From contig CAMVFZ010000009.1 in the NCBI GenBank assembly GCA_947166905.1, forward strand, positions 45,599 to 109,598: 64,000 nucleotides of DNA. The letters run 5' to 3'. Positions 16,670 to 25,611 of the stretch are shown here, in pieces. Made by a program: the position numbers and the translations under genes. Every line of letters begins with the position of its first letter. Position 1 is the stretch's first letter. This DNA comes from an uncultured Prevotellaceae bacterium. Lineage in GTDB: Bacteria > Bacteroidota > Bacteroidia > Bacteroidales > UBA932. The notes under the pieces are model-generated. The model had not been told where the DNA came from, ran no database searches, and worked only from the letters and a program-made list of their open reading frames with translations.

Positions 16670-17722
16670 ATGATTCCATTATATAAGCCTTATATGCCGG
16701 CAGATTTGCCGGAGTTGGGGAATATCCTGCATTCTGGAGCATTAGCTTACGGAAAGTGGGCTAGAGAGTTTGAAAGGAAGTTGGCTGACTACATTGGCGT
16801 AAAGCAAGTCCTATACACCAATACCTATGGCCTTGCTTGGCAAGTATTGATTAGAACACTTGATCTTAAGCCAGGAGATGAGGTTATAGCCACTCCAATG
16901 TCGTGCCTTCAATCCACTATGCCTTTTGCACAGGCAGGGCTGAAGGTGGTTTGGGCTGATATTGACCCTCGCTATGGTATACTTGATCCCGAAAGCGTAA
17001 AGAGTAAAATTACTTCCAGAACGAAACTCGTTTCCAACTACCATTTCTGTGGCTACCCTGGCTATATAGATGAGATTAATGCGATTGCTAAGGAAAACGG
17101 AATCTTTGTGATTGATGATTGTATAGAAGCTTTTGGCGCTAAGTATAAAGGAAAACGCTTAGGGAATGTTGGCACTACTATGTCTATCTTCAATTTCCAG
17201 ACAGTACGTATGCCCAATACAATTGAGGGTGGCGCACTCGTCTTTGAAGATGACGAGCTTTTCAAAAGAGCGTCAATCATCCGAGACCTTGGTATAGATA
17301 GAAGCATATTCCGCGATAAGAATGGAGAAATATCAGCTGCCTGTGACATAAGCATTCCAAGCGTAAACGCGACACCCAGCGATGTTAACGGCTATATTGG
17401 ATGCTGCCAGATGGGGGTTATCGATGACCTTCTGGAGAAGCAAGCAATAAATGCTAAGCTATGGGAGAATAGGCTGTTTGATATGCCGTCATTCTTGGGA
17501 TTTATAGATAGAAAGGATGCAACACCCAACTATTGGATATGTGGTATATTATCTAGCAACAAAGAGGAGGATATGAAGATGTTCAAAGAGCAGGGCTATG
17601 CTTGTTCTGCAGTTCACCTCCCCAATTCCTATTATTCGGCATTTGGAAAACAAGAAATGCCTAAAGGTGTAGACGAGTTTTATAATAAGTTTATTGCACT
17701 GCCTAGCGGGTGGTGGATGTAA
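16670..17722 (+). CDS. DegT/DnrJ-family protein lacking the PLP lysine
   Basis: Clearly homologous over its whole length to the aminotransferase at 12944 (MIPLYKPYMP, LKPGDEVIATPMSCLQSTMPFAQAGLKVVWADIDPR cut short here, SLPSGWWM-type end). The cofactor-binding Asp150 is kept in VIDDCIEAFG, but the Schiff-base lysine position is Arg180 (FNFQTVRMPNTIEGG, codon CGT at 17207). Such proteins cannot form the internal aldimine. Known lysine-less relatives such as ColD (His in place of Lys) work with PMP as dehydratases. This one may do other PLP/PMP chemistry or have a binding role with the ATP-grasp partner. Confidence 0.8.
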   Translation: MIPLYKPYMPADLPELGNILHSGALAYGKWAREFERKLADYIGVKQVLYTNTYGLAWQVLIRTLDLKPGDEVIATPMSCLQSTMPFAQAGLKVVWADIDPRYGILDPESVKSKITSRTKLVSNYHFCGYPGYIDEINAIAKENGIFVIDDCIEAFGAKYKGKRLGNVGTTMSIFNFQTVRMPNTIEGGALVFEDDELFKRASIIRDLGIDRSIFRDKNGEISAACDISIPSVNATPSDVNGYIGCCQMGVIDDLLEKQAINAKLWENRLFDMPSFLGFIDRKDATPNYWICGILSSNKEEDMKMFKEQGYACSAVHLPNSYYSAFGKQEMPKGVDEFYNKFIALPSGWWM

Positions 17723-17733
17723 GGATATATCTT

Positions 17734-18876
17734 ATGATTGAAAATAAAAAGATACCAATTGTTAGCGTTGTGGTGCCTACTTATAATAGGTATCAGTATT
17801 TGTATGATTGTGTTAGGTCACTTCATGATTTACAATCGGAAGAGATAGAGTTTGTCATACAGGATAATACTCCAGATAACAAGGATTTCTCCACTTTCAT
17901 AGATACCTTGAATGATAGTAGAATTAAATACTATCACCAAATGGAACATGTAAGTGTATCCGAGAACTGTGATTTAGGTGTCGCTCATGCAACAGGAGAC
18001 TTTGTATGTATGATCGGTGATGATGATACAGTCTGCAGTAGTATAGTTAAAGCGGCCCATTTCATGAAAGATAATAATATTGAGGCGTGTTGTTTCAATT
18101 TCCCAGGCTTTAATTGGCCAGATATGACATTTGAAAATGGCATGACCCAAGAGTCAAATATGTTTTTTAAAACAAAAGCTGATGGGAAGGCTTATATCGT
18201 TGACGTTTATCAAGAATTCGAAACTAATGTATGTAAAGGCGATTTAACTACTACTGTTCCTCGAGTCTATCATGGATTGGTTTCACGAGATTGTTTATTG
18301 CGCATATACTCAAGAATAGGCACTTATTTCCCTGGCCCGTCTCCTGATATCGCAAATGCGGTAGCCACATGCCTCACAGTTGGGAAAGCTGTCTATTTAA
18401 ATGATTATCTTATTGTTTCTGGATATGGAAGAGTAAGTGGAAGAGGAGAAGGAAACAGAAAACAACACTTCGGAAAGTTAGAAGAAAAGCCATGGTTACC
18501 TAAAGATATTCGAGAAAAATGGGATCCAAATATCCCCCTAATTTTTTCTGCGGAGACGATAGTCGCCCAATCTGTCTCGCAGGCCTTAAATATTTTGAAT
18601 GTTGATGGGAACAAGCATAAGTTAGACTATTCAACTTTGTATGCTACTTATTTTTGGCATCATAAAGATGTGGCTGCCGATATGATCTCCTTTGTAATTC
18701 GTTCCCCACGTCGTCTTATATGGTTCATTGAAGGACTATTGAAGCGAGTTTTTCTCAAATATAATAAAAAACAACCTAATCTTTCTAATTATAAAGATTT
18801 AAATGGGGTGGCCACGTTAATGGAAGCTCAAAGGATAACAGAGAAGATGTCAGAAGGCTTGGATTATTCTTTATAA
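17734..18876 (+). CDS. Glycosyltransferase family 2
   Basis: A GT-A fold transferase that adds one sugar to the lipid-linked repeat unit on the cytosolic face. The N-terminus SVVVPTYNRYQYLYDCVRS is the family nucleotide-binding start, and GDFVCMIGDDDTV near residue 94 holds the DxD metal site. The ATG at 17734 is preferred over an upstream GTG at 17710, since an AAGGATAT ribosome-binding-like sequence lies just before it and the upstream codons overlap the previous gene. The region after residue 170 is less typical and probably sets acceptor choice. Confidence 0.85.
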   Translation: MIENKKIPIVSVVVPTYNRYQYLYDCVRSLHDLQSEEIEFVIQDNTPDNKDFSTFIDTLNDSRIKYYHQMEHVSVSENCDLGVAHATGDFVCMIGDDDTVCSSIVKAAHFMKDNNIEACCFNFPGFNWPDMTFENGMTQESNMFFKTKADGKAYIVDVYQEFETNVCKGDLTTTVPRVYHGLVSRDCLLRIYSRIGTYFPGPSPDIANAVATCLTVGKAVYLNDYLIVSGYGRVSGRGEGNRKQHFGKLEEKPWLPKDIREKWDPNIPLIFSAETIVAQSVSQALNILNVDGNKHKLDYSTLYATYFWHHKDVAADMISFVIRSPRRLIWFIEGLLKRVFLKYNKKQPNLSNYKDLNGVATLMEAQRITEKMSEGLDYSL

Positions 18877-18885
18877 AAAAGCAAA

Positions 18886-20343
18886 ATGTCTACAATAAAT
18901 AATAGCACAAACAAGGTTGTATCTGGATTATTGTGGGTATATTTAGAGAATATTGCCGCACAATTGGTAAGCTTCGTTGTTACCATTGTTCTGGCGAGAC
19001 TTCTTGAGCCAACTTACTACGGTACAATTGCTCTGGTTTGTGTTTTTGTTAACCTTGCTAGTGTATTTGTTAGTTCCGGAATAAGCTCGGCATTAATTCA
19101 GAAGAAGGATGCAGATGAACTAGACTACAGTTCTATGTTTTGGTTTAATTTATTAGTAGCAATAGCTTTATATTTTGTTTTGTTTTTCGCGGCTCCTTTA
19201 ATAGGTTATTATTATAGCAATAATGATTTAATATTAATCCTCCGTGTCATATCTTTAAGCATACCATTAAGTGCTATTAATTGTATTCAGCAGGCTTTCG
19301 TGACGCAAAAAATGATATTCAGGAAATCATTCGTGTCAAATTCTGGCGGTTCTATTATCTCGGGCATTTTCGGCATCGTATTGGCTTATTTGGGTTTTGG
19401 CGTTTGGTCTTTGGTGGCACAACGTCTTTTGAGTGTCGCAATTACCACTCTTATCCTTTGGTTTATTGTAGACTGGCGTCCTGGTTTTTTGTTTTCTATG
19501 AAAAGGGTGCGCCCATTGTTTTCTTTTGGTTGGAAAATGATGGTGACAGGTTTTTTATTCTCTGCATATACAGAGATTCGCTCATTAATCATAGGTAAAA
19601 GGTATTCATCAGAAGAATTGGGCTATTATGATAGAGGATTCTCCTTTCCAAGATTAATAGCGGGAAATATTGATGGAACAATTACAAGAGTGCTTTTCCC
19701 TGCACTCGCTGAAAAGCAAGATGATAAATTTGATTTAGCAAACAAGACAAGACGAGCGGCAAAGACGAGCGCGTACATTATGACACCGATTCTGTTTGGT
19801 ATGGCTATTGTCGCTAACCCTCTTGTTCTTCTGCTTTTAGGAGAGAAGTGGCTACCTTGTGTCCCTTTCCTTCAAATCATGTGTCTGGTCTGGTGGTTAC
19901 AACCGACTCAGACTTGTGCCAGCCAGGCTATTAAAGCAATAGGACGATCTGATCTCTATTTGTATATGGAGTTTATATCAAAAGGTTTTGGTTTAACTCT
20001 TTTGTTTGCTTCCGTTTATTTATTTGATAGTGTTATCGCTATTGCCTTGTCAATGCTAGCAGGGCAAGTGGTAGCGTTGATAGTCTATGGTCTATTTACT
20101 TCAAAGTATGTTGGATACAGATTCAGATATCAATTATTGGATTTGTTTGTTCCATCATTCTTTTCGGGAATTATGTGTGTGTGCGCATATTTTATTTCCA
20201 TGTTCATTGACAATTCTTTAATTTGTATAATTGTCCAAGTTCTTAGTGGTTTTGTTGTTTATGTGGGAATATCTCATTTCTCTAACAATGACTCATATTG
20301 TTATATTAAGGGGATTTTAGCCAAACAGTTTAAGCACAATTAG
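18886..20343 (+). CDS. Wzx-type flippase (WzxC-like, MOP superfamily)
   Basis: A 485-residue membrane protein with about 12-14 hydrophobic segments that moves the undecaprenyl-linked repeat unit to the periplasmic side. The N-terminus VVSGLLWVYLENIAAQLVSF and the FPRLIAGNIDGTITRVLFPALA block near residue 255 are typical of the WzxC/polysaccharide transporter family. Together with the Wzy-like gene it defines the locus as Wzx/Wzy-dependent. Confidence 0.9.
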   Translation: MSTINNSTNKVVSGLLWVYLENIAAQLVSFVVTIVLARLLEPTYYGTIALVCVFVNLASVFVSSGISSALIQKKDADELDYSSMFWFNLLVAIALYFVLFFAAPLIGYYYSNNDLILILRVISLSIPLSAINCIQQAFVTQKMIFRKSFVSNSGGSIISGIFGIVLAYLGFGVWSLVAQRLLSVAITTLILWFIVDWRPGFLFSMKRVRPLFSFGWKMMVTGFLFSAYTEIRSLIIGKRYSSEELGYYDRGFSFPRLIAGNIDGTITRVLFPALAEKQDDKFDLANKTRRAAKTSAYIMTPILFGMAIVANPLVLLLLGEKWLPCVPFLQIMCLVWWLQPTQTCASQAIKAIGRSDLYLYMEFISKGFGLTLLFASVYLFDSVIAIALSMLAGQVVALIVYGLFTSKYVGYRFRYQLLDLFVPSFFSGIMCVCAYFISMFIDNSLICIIVQVLSGFVVYVGISHFSNNDSYCYIKGILAKQFKHN

Positions 20344-20350
20344 TAGAATT

Positions 20351-21594
20351 ATGAAGGTATTAATGATAGCACCATATGTCACTATCAACACACGCCCAGA
20401 ATTTGTTAAGAATAAGACGGGCTTCGGCTACATGGTCTATGATATCGCTAAAAGTGTGGGCGCAAAAGTAAGTGTTGAGGTTTTATGTACAGATTCACGG
20501 GGGGCGGATTTTACCATTGAAGGTGTTACTTATTTAAAACGTTCATTTCCCTTGTTCATAATAAACCTCTTCAGGTGTGTTTCTATTCGAATTCTTTTAC
20601 AATTACTGCTTAAGTATAGAATGAGCTGGGGGGCATTTATTCGTCTTGTGTATTATTGGATGATGTCAGGTTACCTAGTAAGGTTATTAGATATTGGTAA
20701 TTATGATATCGTGCACATTCATGGGTGTATATTTCCAACAGAACTTTGGATGCAGGTATGCAAGAAATGTCATCAGAAATATGTGGTAACTCTCCATGGT
20801 TTGAATTCTTTTTCTGATAGTGTTAAATTAGAGCCGGCGGGTAAACAGTACGAACGTGATTTCCTAAAGCGAGTAACCGACGGTGAGTTCCCTATCACGG
20901 TTATTAGTACTGGAATGAAACGTCTCATTGAAAATACATATGGGGTTAAAGACTGTGGAAACATAACGGTTGTTTGTAATTCTTTCTCATTTTCAGAAGG
21001 ATCTGGTGGGGGCAAAAAATAGATGTGAGAAAATTGTATCAGTTGTCTCCAGACTCCATTCTTATTTTATATGTTGGAAATATATGTCGTAGAAAGAATC
21101 AAGGTCAATTGATTAATGCTTTTAATTTGTTGCCATCCCGGTTAGCAACAAACACTTATGTCTTGTTTTTGGGTGGGAATGCAGATGAAGATTATAATAT
21201 TGTATAATTTGTAGAAGGCAGTCGGTATGAAAACCATTTCATAATGTGTGGTGATATTGACAAGGAACTTGTTTCTCAATATTATTCACAAAGTAATGCA
21301 GTTGTATTGATGAGTTTGTCTGAAGGGTTTGGCTTAAGTCTTATTGAAGGAATGCACTTTGGATTGCCAGCCATGTCATTTACTGATATTGATGCATATG
21401 ATGATATATATAATGAAAGTTCAATGATTGGAGTTAAGGAGCATACAGATGAAAAGATTGCAGAAGGATTGATGTGTCTATTAAATACTAAATGGAACAA
21501 TGTTGAGATAATAAATTGTTCACGGAAATTTGAATCTTCAAAAATGGCTTTAGACTATGTCGGAATCTATAAGAAAACAATACAATATTCCTGA
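20351..21594 (+). pseudogene. Broken glycosyltransferase family 4 gene (frameshift plus stop)
   Basis: The N-terminal acceptor domain (20351-21022; MKVLMIAPYV, DIVHIHGCIFPTE, VVTLHGLNS, VISTGMKR) is open, then the frame is lost at the GGGGG-C-AAAAAA tract around 21008-21019. The GT-B C-terminal domain continues in another frame from about 21013 (LYVGNICRRKNQ) but is cut by an in-frame TAA at 21205; after it the homology goes on in the same frame (FGLSLIEGMHFGLP) to the TGA at 21592-21594. Two independent lesions suggest real decay rather than a read error. A second, intact C-terminal domain follows directly. Confidence 0.85.
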
Positions 21595-22132
21595 AGAGGC
21601 AAAGGTGTTGTTATATGTAGGCAATATTAGTCAGAATAAGAATCAAGAACAGATGGTGAGGGCTTTCGCTCTTTTGCCTGAGGATTTGCAGCGGAAGAGC
21701 TACGTATTGTTTTGTGGTCAAGATAATGATAATGCTGTAAAATTACATGATTTGATTAAAGCTCAAAAATATGCAGATCACCTCAAATTGTGCGGTGGAA
21801 TAGATAAAAAGGAAATGCCTAAGTACTATCAAGCTGCTGATGGTGTTGTCTTGTTGAGTTTTGCCGAAGGCTTTGGATTAAGCTTAATTGAAGGGTTGTA
21901 TTTTGGAATTCCATGTGCCATGCCTTTTGATCTTGATGCATTTAGTGATATTTTTGATGAAAGTGCATCTGTTTGTATCAATAATAGATCAGACGATACG
22001 GTCGCCAGTAACATAGAGAAGTTGCTAAGTAGTGAATGGAATAAAAATGCAATAAAAGACTATTCAAGAAAGTTTGCTCCAGCAGCAATGGCAAAGAATT
22101 ATATTGATGTATACAAGAAATTGCTCTTTTAA
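21557..22132 (+). CDS. Stand-alone GT4 C-terminal domain, paralogue of the broken one
   Basis: A 191-residue protein made only of the nucleotide-sugar-binding half of a GT-B glycosyltransferase (VLLYVGNISQNKNQEQM, LKLCGGIDKKEMPKYYQAADGVVLL, GFGLSLIEGLYFGIP with the E-x7-E type site). It is a diverged tandem copy of the decayed half just upstream, and its start lies inside that copy's last codons in a different frame. Without an N-terminal acceptor domain it is not expected to be a complete transferase unless it pairs with the 20351-21022 product, which is open and in the same frame phase. Confidence 0.7.
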   Translation: MSESIRKQYNIPEEAKVLLYVGNISQNKNQEQMVRAFALLPEDLQRKSYVLFCGQDNDNAVKLHDLIKAQKYADHLKLCGGIDKKEMPKYYQAADGVVLLSFAEGFGLSLIEGLYFGIPCAMPFDLDAFSDIFDESASVCINNRSDDTVASNIEKLLSSEWNKNAIKDYSRKFAPAAMAKNYIDVYKKLLF

Positions 22133-22156
22133 TCTTGTTGTATAATATTGTTACAT

Positions 22157-23302
22157 ATGACATTGTTTAGTCTTTCAAAATATTTGAATGACGGTGATTT
22201 AGATGTATTCCAGATTTCTGTGGCAGAACAGCGAGTTTTTTTGGATTCTCTCCCTGAACCTCAAAGTGATGTTGAAAGAAGTCTTAATCAATTTAGATGT
22301 CAAGGCTTTTTTAATAGAAAGACCAGGAAAGCTTTAATCTTTAATGTGGTTTCCGTAATCACCCTACCTTTTTTGATTACTTTCTTTCTTTTTAAAGCTT
22401 TTTTTGTCAGCAAGACAAAAAGCATTAATTATATAATGGAGGATAATGGGATGCCTGAAATTATTCCCTTGTCATTACAGAAAGAATTTAATCTTATACC
22501 AATTGTAATAAAACCAATGCTATTACAGTGGACAGATTTAAAGTTCTTGAAGAGATTATTCTCAGTTTTCTTCGGACATCCATTCTATCTTTTAAAAGGA
22601 CTTGCTAACCTGGCTCAATATAGTTATATAAGAAAAAAGTATTCCCCAAGATTAATAGTTAGAGCAGAAGAGGATTCAGCTTCAAGCTCTTTGCTTACCG
22701 CTTATTGTAACAGTTTTGGCATAATGCATTTTAATGTTATGCATGGTGAAAAACTTTTCAATATTAGAGATTCTTTTTTTCATTTTAATAGATGCTATGT
22801 TTGGGATAATCATTATAAAGAATTGTTTATAAGCATGCGGGCGGAAACAAATCAGTTTATTATTGAATTACCCCCTTCATTGATAATTAATGTTGAACAA
22901 TACAAGAATCATCAATCGTATGCAAAATACAAGTATTACTTACAATCTTTTTCAGAAGAGGAGCTTTTAGGTATTATTTCGTCGTTACCTGTCCCGCTTA
23001 ATGATAGTTCCAAAATAAAGTTCAGGCCTCATCCTAGATATAGTGATTTAGGTTTTTTATACAAACATGTCCCTAAAAACTTCATTGAAGATCCTTCAGA
23101 AGTCTCAATTCTTGAGTCAATATCAAATCTAGATTATGCTATCGGATCTTTTACGACAGTACTGTTACAGGCATATTATAATGGGAAAATAGTGATATTA
23201 GATGATGTGACTTTTCTGGGGCAGTATAATAAGCTAAAAGAAATGCAGTATTTGTTAATAGAAAAAGAAATTCCTGTATTATCGAAATGGAGTGATAATT
23301 AA
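22157..23302 (+). CDS. Capsule glycosyltransferase, possibly sialyltransferase-like
   Basis: A protein of about 381 residues from the ATG at 22157 (a TTG lies three codons upstream). It has a KFRPHPRYSD block near residue 290 and a DYAIGSFTTVLLQAYYNGK block near residue 330, reminiscent of the HP and S/T-x-T motifs in bacterial polysialyltransferase/GT52-like GT-B enzymes. A hydrophobic stretch near residues 65-85 (VVSVITLPFLITFFLFKAFF) may bind the membrane. A nonulosonate pathway further down the operon would supply a fitting CMP-sugar donor. The assignment is by motif only. Confidence 0.6.
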   Translation: MTLFSLSKYLNDGDLDVFQISVAEQRVFLDSLPEPQSDVERSLNQFRCQGFFNRKTRKALIFNVVSVITLPFLITFFLFKAFFVSKTKSINYIMEDNGMPEIIPLSLQKEFNLIPIVIKPMLLQWTDLKFLKRLFSVFFGHPFYLLKGLANLAQYSYIRKKYSPRLIVRAEEDSASSSLLTAYCNSFGIMHFNVMHGEKLFNIRDSFFHFNRCYVWDNHYKELFISMRAETNQFIIELPPSLIINVEQYKNHQSYAKYKYYLQSFSEEELLGIISSLPVPLNDSSKIKFRPHPRYSDLGFLYKHVPKNFIEDPSEVSILESISNLDYAIGSFTTVLLQAYYNGKIVILDDVTFLGQYNKLKEMQYLLIEKEIPVLSKWSDN

Positions 23303-23313
23303 TTTTTTATAAG

Positions 23314-24588
23314 ATGAATAATATTAAAATTGGTGTAATCGGACTCGGTTACGTTGGCCTGCCCTTGGCACGCTTGTTTTCAACAAAGTATGAAACTGTT
23401 GGCTTTGACATGAACCAGAAGCGCGTTGATGCACTTATGAGTGGACATGACGCTACTCTGGAGGTTAAAGATGATCTTCTCCAGGATGCCATCAAGAACC
23501 ACGGATTCGTGTGTACAACTGATTTGGAAAAGATCCGTGATTGTAATTTCTATGTCGTTGCAGTACCTACTCCCGTGGATGAGAACAAGGCCCCAGACCT
23601 CAGGCCTCTATGGGGAGCTAGTGAAACTGTAGGTAAGGTAATTTCTAAGGGAGATATCGTTGTTTACGAATCAACTGTTTACCCTGGTGTAACCGAGGAC
23701 GAATGTATCCCAGTAGTGGAGAAGGTCTCTGGCTTGAAGTTCAATGTTGACTTCTTTGCGGGTTATAGCCCTGAGCGTATCAATCCGGGAGATAAGGTCC
23801 ATACTGTTGAAAAGATTCTGAAGATTACCTCGGGCTCCACACCTGAAGTGGCTGATATCATTGATAACGTATACAACAGTGTTCTTCTTAATGGTACTCA
23901 TAAGGCCCCCTCAATCAAAGTTGCAGAAGCAGCTAAGGTTATTGAGAACTCTGAGCGTGATATCATGATTGCATTCTTCAATGAGCTCTCAAAGATCTTC
24001 ACGTTGATGGGTATTGATACTACTGATGTTGTTGAGGCCGCAGGCACCAAGTGGAATTTCATCAAAATGAACCCGGGCCTTGTTGGTGGTCACTGCATCA
24101 GTGTTGACCCTTACTACCTTGCTCAGTGCGCACAACGTCTTGGTTACAACCCTGAGATTATTCTGGCAGGGCGACGTATGAACGATGGTATGGGCGCTTA
24201 CGTTGTTGATCAGACCATCAAACACATGCTTAAGAAGGGTATTCAGGTTTTGAAGTCAAACATCATTATCATGGGCTTTACCTTTAAAGAGAATTGCCCT
24301 GATGTACGTAATACCCGCGTTGTTGATATCTATCACGCTTTGCAGGAGTACAATGTGAATGTTACCGTTTACGATCCTTGGGCAAACCCTGAGGCCGTAA
24401 AGCGTGAGTATGGTATTGACATTGTGAGCGAGATGCCCAAGGGCAAGTTTGATGCAGCTATTGTTGCTGTTGCTCATAAGCAGTTCCGTGAGAATGATGT
24501 TAACTGGGATGCATTGCTTGAAAAGAACCACGTTATCTTTGATGTGAAGTGTATCCTTCCGAGAGAGATTGTTGATGGTAGATTATAA
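23314..24588 (+). CDS. wbpA: UDP-N-acetyl-D-glucosamine/galactosamine 6-dehydrogenase
   Basis: A nucleotide-sugar dehydrogenase of 424 residues that oxidises C6 of UDP-GlcNAc or UDP-GalNAc to the uronic acid with NAD. The N-terminal Rossmann motif is GVIGLGYVGLPLARLF (residues 7-22). VPTPVDENKAPDL and STVYPGVTED follow. The catalytic cysteine lies in GLVGGHCISVDPYYLA (about residue 262), and a second Rossmann-like domain ends the protein. The following oxidoreductase, aminotransferase and, later, acetyltransferase match WbpB, WbpE and WbpD, making the WbpA role likely. Confidence 0.9.
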   Translation: MNNIKIGVIGLGYVGLPLARLFSTKYETVGFDMNQKRVDALMSGHDATLEVKDDLLQDAIKNHGFVCTTDLEKIRDCNFYVVAVPTPVDENKAPDLRPLWGASETVGKVISKGDIVVYESTVYPGVTEDECIPVVEKVSGLKFNVDFFAGYSPERINPGDKVHTVEKILKITSGSTPEVADIIDNVYNSVLLNGTHKAPSIKVAEAAKVIENSERDIMIAFFNELSKIFTLMGIDTTDVVEAAGTKWNFIKMNPGLVGGHCISVDPYYLAQCAQRLGYNPEIILAGRRMNDGMGAYVVDQTIKHMLKKGIQVLKSNIIIMGFTFKENCPDVRNTRVVDIYHALQEYNVNVTVYDPWANPEAVKREYGIDIVSEMPKGKFDAAIVAVAHKQFRENDVNWDALLEKNHVIFDVKCILPREIVDGRL

Positions 24589-24607
24589 TTGAGAATTAGA
24601 TAAATAA

Positions 24608-25588
24608 ATGGCAAATTTTGCATTAATTGGTGCCGCAGGTTATATTGCACCGCGTCACATTAAGGCCATCGCAGATACGGGTAACAACCTGGTGGCCGCT
24701 TATGATCGTTTTGATAGTGTGGGAAGGCTTGATGCGTCATTCCCCGAGTGTTCATTCTTTACGGAGCAAGAGCAGTTTGATCGCTTCTGTAGCAAGGTGA
24801 AGGGTACAAAAGACAACATCGACTGGTTGTCTATTTGTACTCCAAACTACACTCACGATGCTTTCATTCGCTATGGTTTGCGTTTAGGCGCTGATGTTAT
24901 CTGTGAAAAGCCGGTTGTTTTGAATCCTTGGAATCTTGAAGAGTTAATGAAGGTGGAGGAAGAAACCGGTCATAAGGCATACAACATCCTTCAGCTTCGC
25001 TTGCACGACAGTATTGCTGCTCTGAAAAAGAAGGTAGAGGAAGGCCCTAAGGATAAGGTGTATGACATTGACCTTACCTATATCACTTCACGCGGGAAAT
25101 GGTATTACACATCTTGGAAAGGCAATAATCACAAGTCTGGTGGCGTGGCTACCAACATTGGCGTTCACTTCTACGATATGCTCCAGTGGATCTTTGGCCC
25201 CGTTCAGGAGAATATTGTTCACGTGATGAGCTTTGACCGTGTGGCCGGCTATCTTGGTTTGAAGCAAGCGCGTGTTCGTTATTTCTTGAGCATTAACTCT
25301 GAGTGCTTACCTCCGAATGCCGTTCAGGGCGAGAAGAAAACTTACCGTACGTTGAACATTGATGGTGATGAGTTTGAATTTAGTGCAGGCTTTACTGAGC
25401 TCCACACCAAGAGCTATCAGCACATTCTTGCTGGAGATGGTTTCCGTATCAGTGAAGCACTGCCTTGCATCAAGATTGTTCATGACATCCGTAATGCAAC
25501 TCCTGTGGGTCTAGTTGGTGATTACCATCCTCTTGCCAAGATGCCTCTTGCAAAGCACCCGTTTGGTTGGGACGATGTGAAGTATTAA
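24608..25588 (+). CDS. wbpB: Gfo/Idh/MocA oxidoreductase, WbpB-like
   Basis: A NAD-dependent sugar oxidoreductase. The N-terminal ALIGAAGYIAPRHIKAIADTG binds the dinucleotide, CEKPVVLNPW near residue 99 carries the family EKP motif, and NIGVHFYDMLQWIFG near residue 182 holds the catalytic histidine region. In the WbpA-B-E-D route this enzyme oxidises C3 of UDP-GlcNAcA before amination. Its place directly between WbpA-like and WbpE-like genes supports that role. Confidence 0.88.
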   Translation: MANFALIGAAGYIAPRHIKAIADTGNNLVAAYDRFDSVGRLDASFPECSFFTEQEQFDRFCSKVKGTKDNIDWLSICTPNYTHDAFIRYGLRLGADVICEKPVVLNPWNLEELMKVEEETGHKAYNILQLRLHDSIAALKKKVEEGPKDKVYDIDLTYITSRGKWYYTSWKGNNHKSGGVATNIGVHFYDMLQWIFGPVQENIVHVMSFDRVAGYLGLKQARVRYFLSINSECLPPNAVQGEKKTYRTLNIDGDEFEFSAGFTELHTKSYQHILAGDGFRISEALPCIKIVHDIRNATPVGLVGDYHPLAKMPLAKHPFGWDDVKY

Positions 25589-25611
25589 TTGACAATTGAT
25601 AATTGACAATT

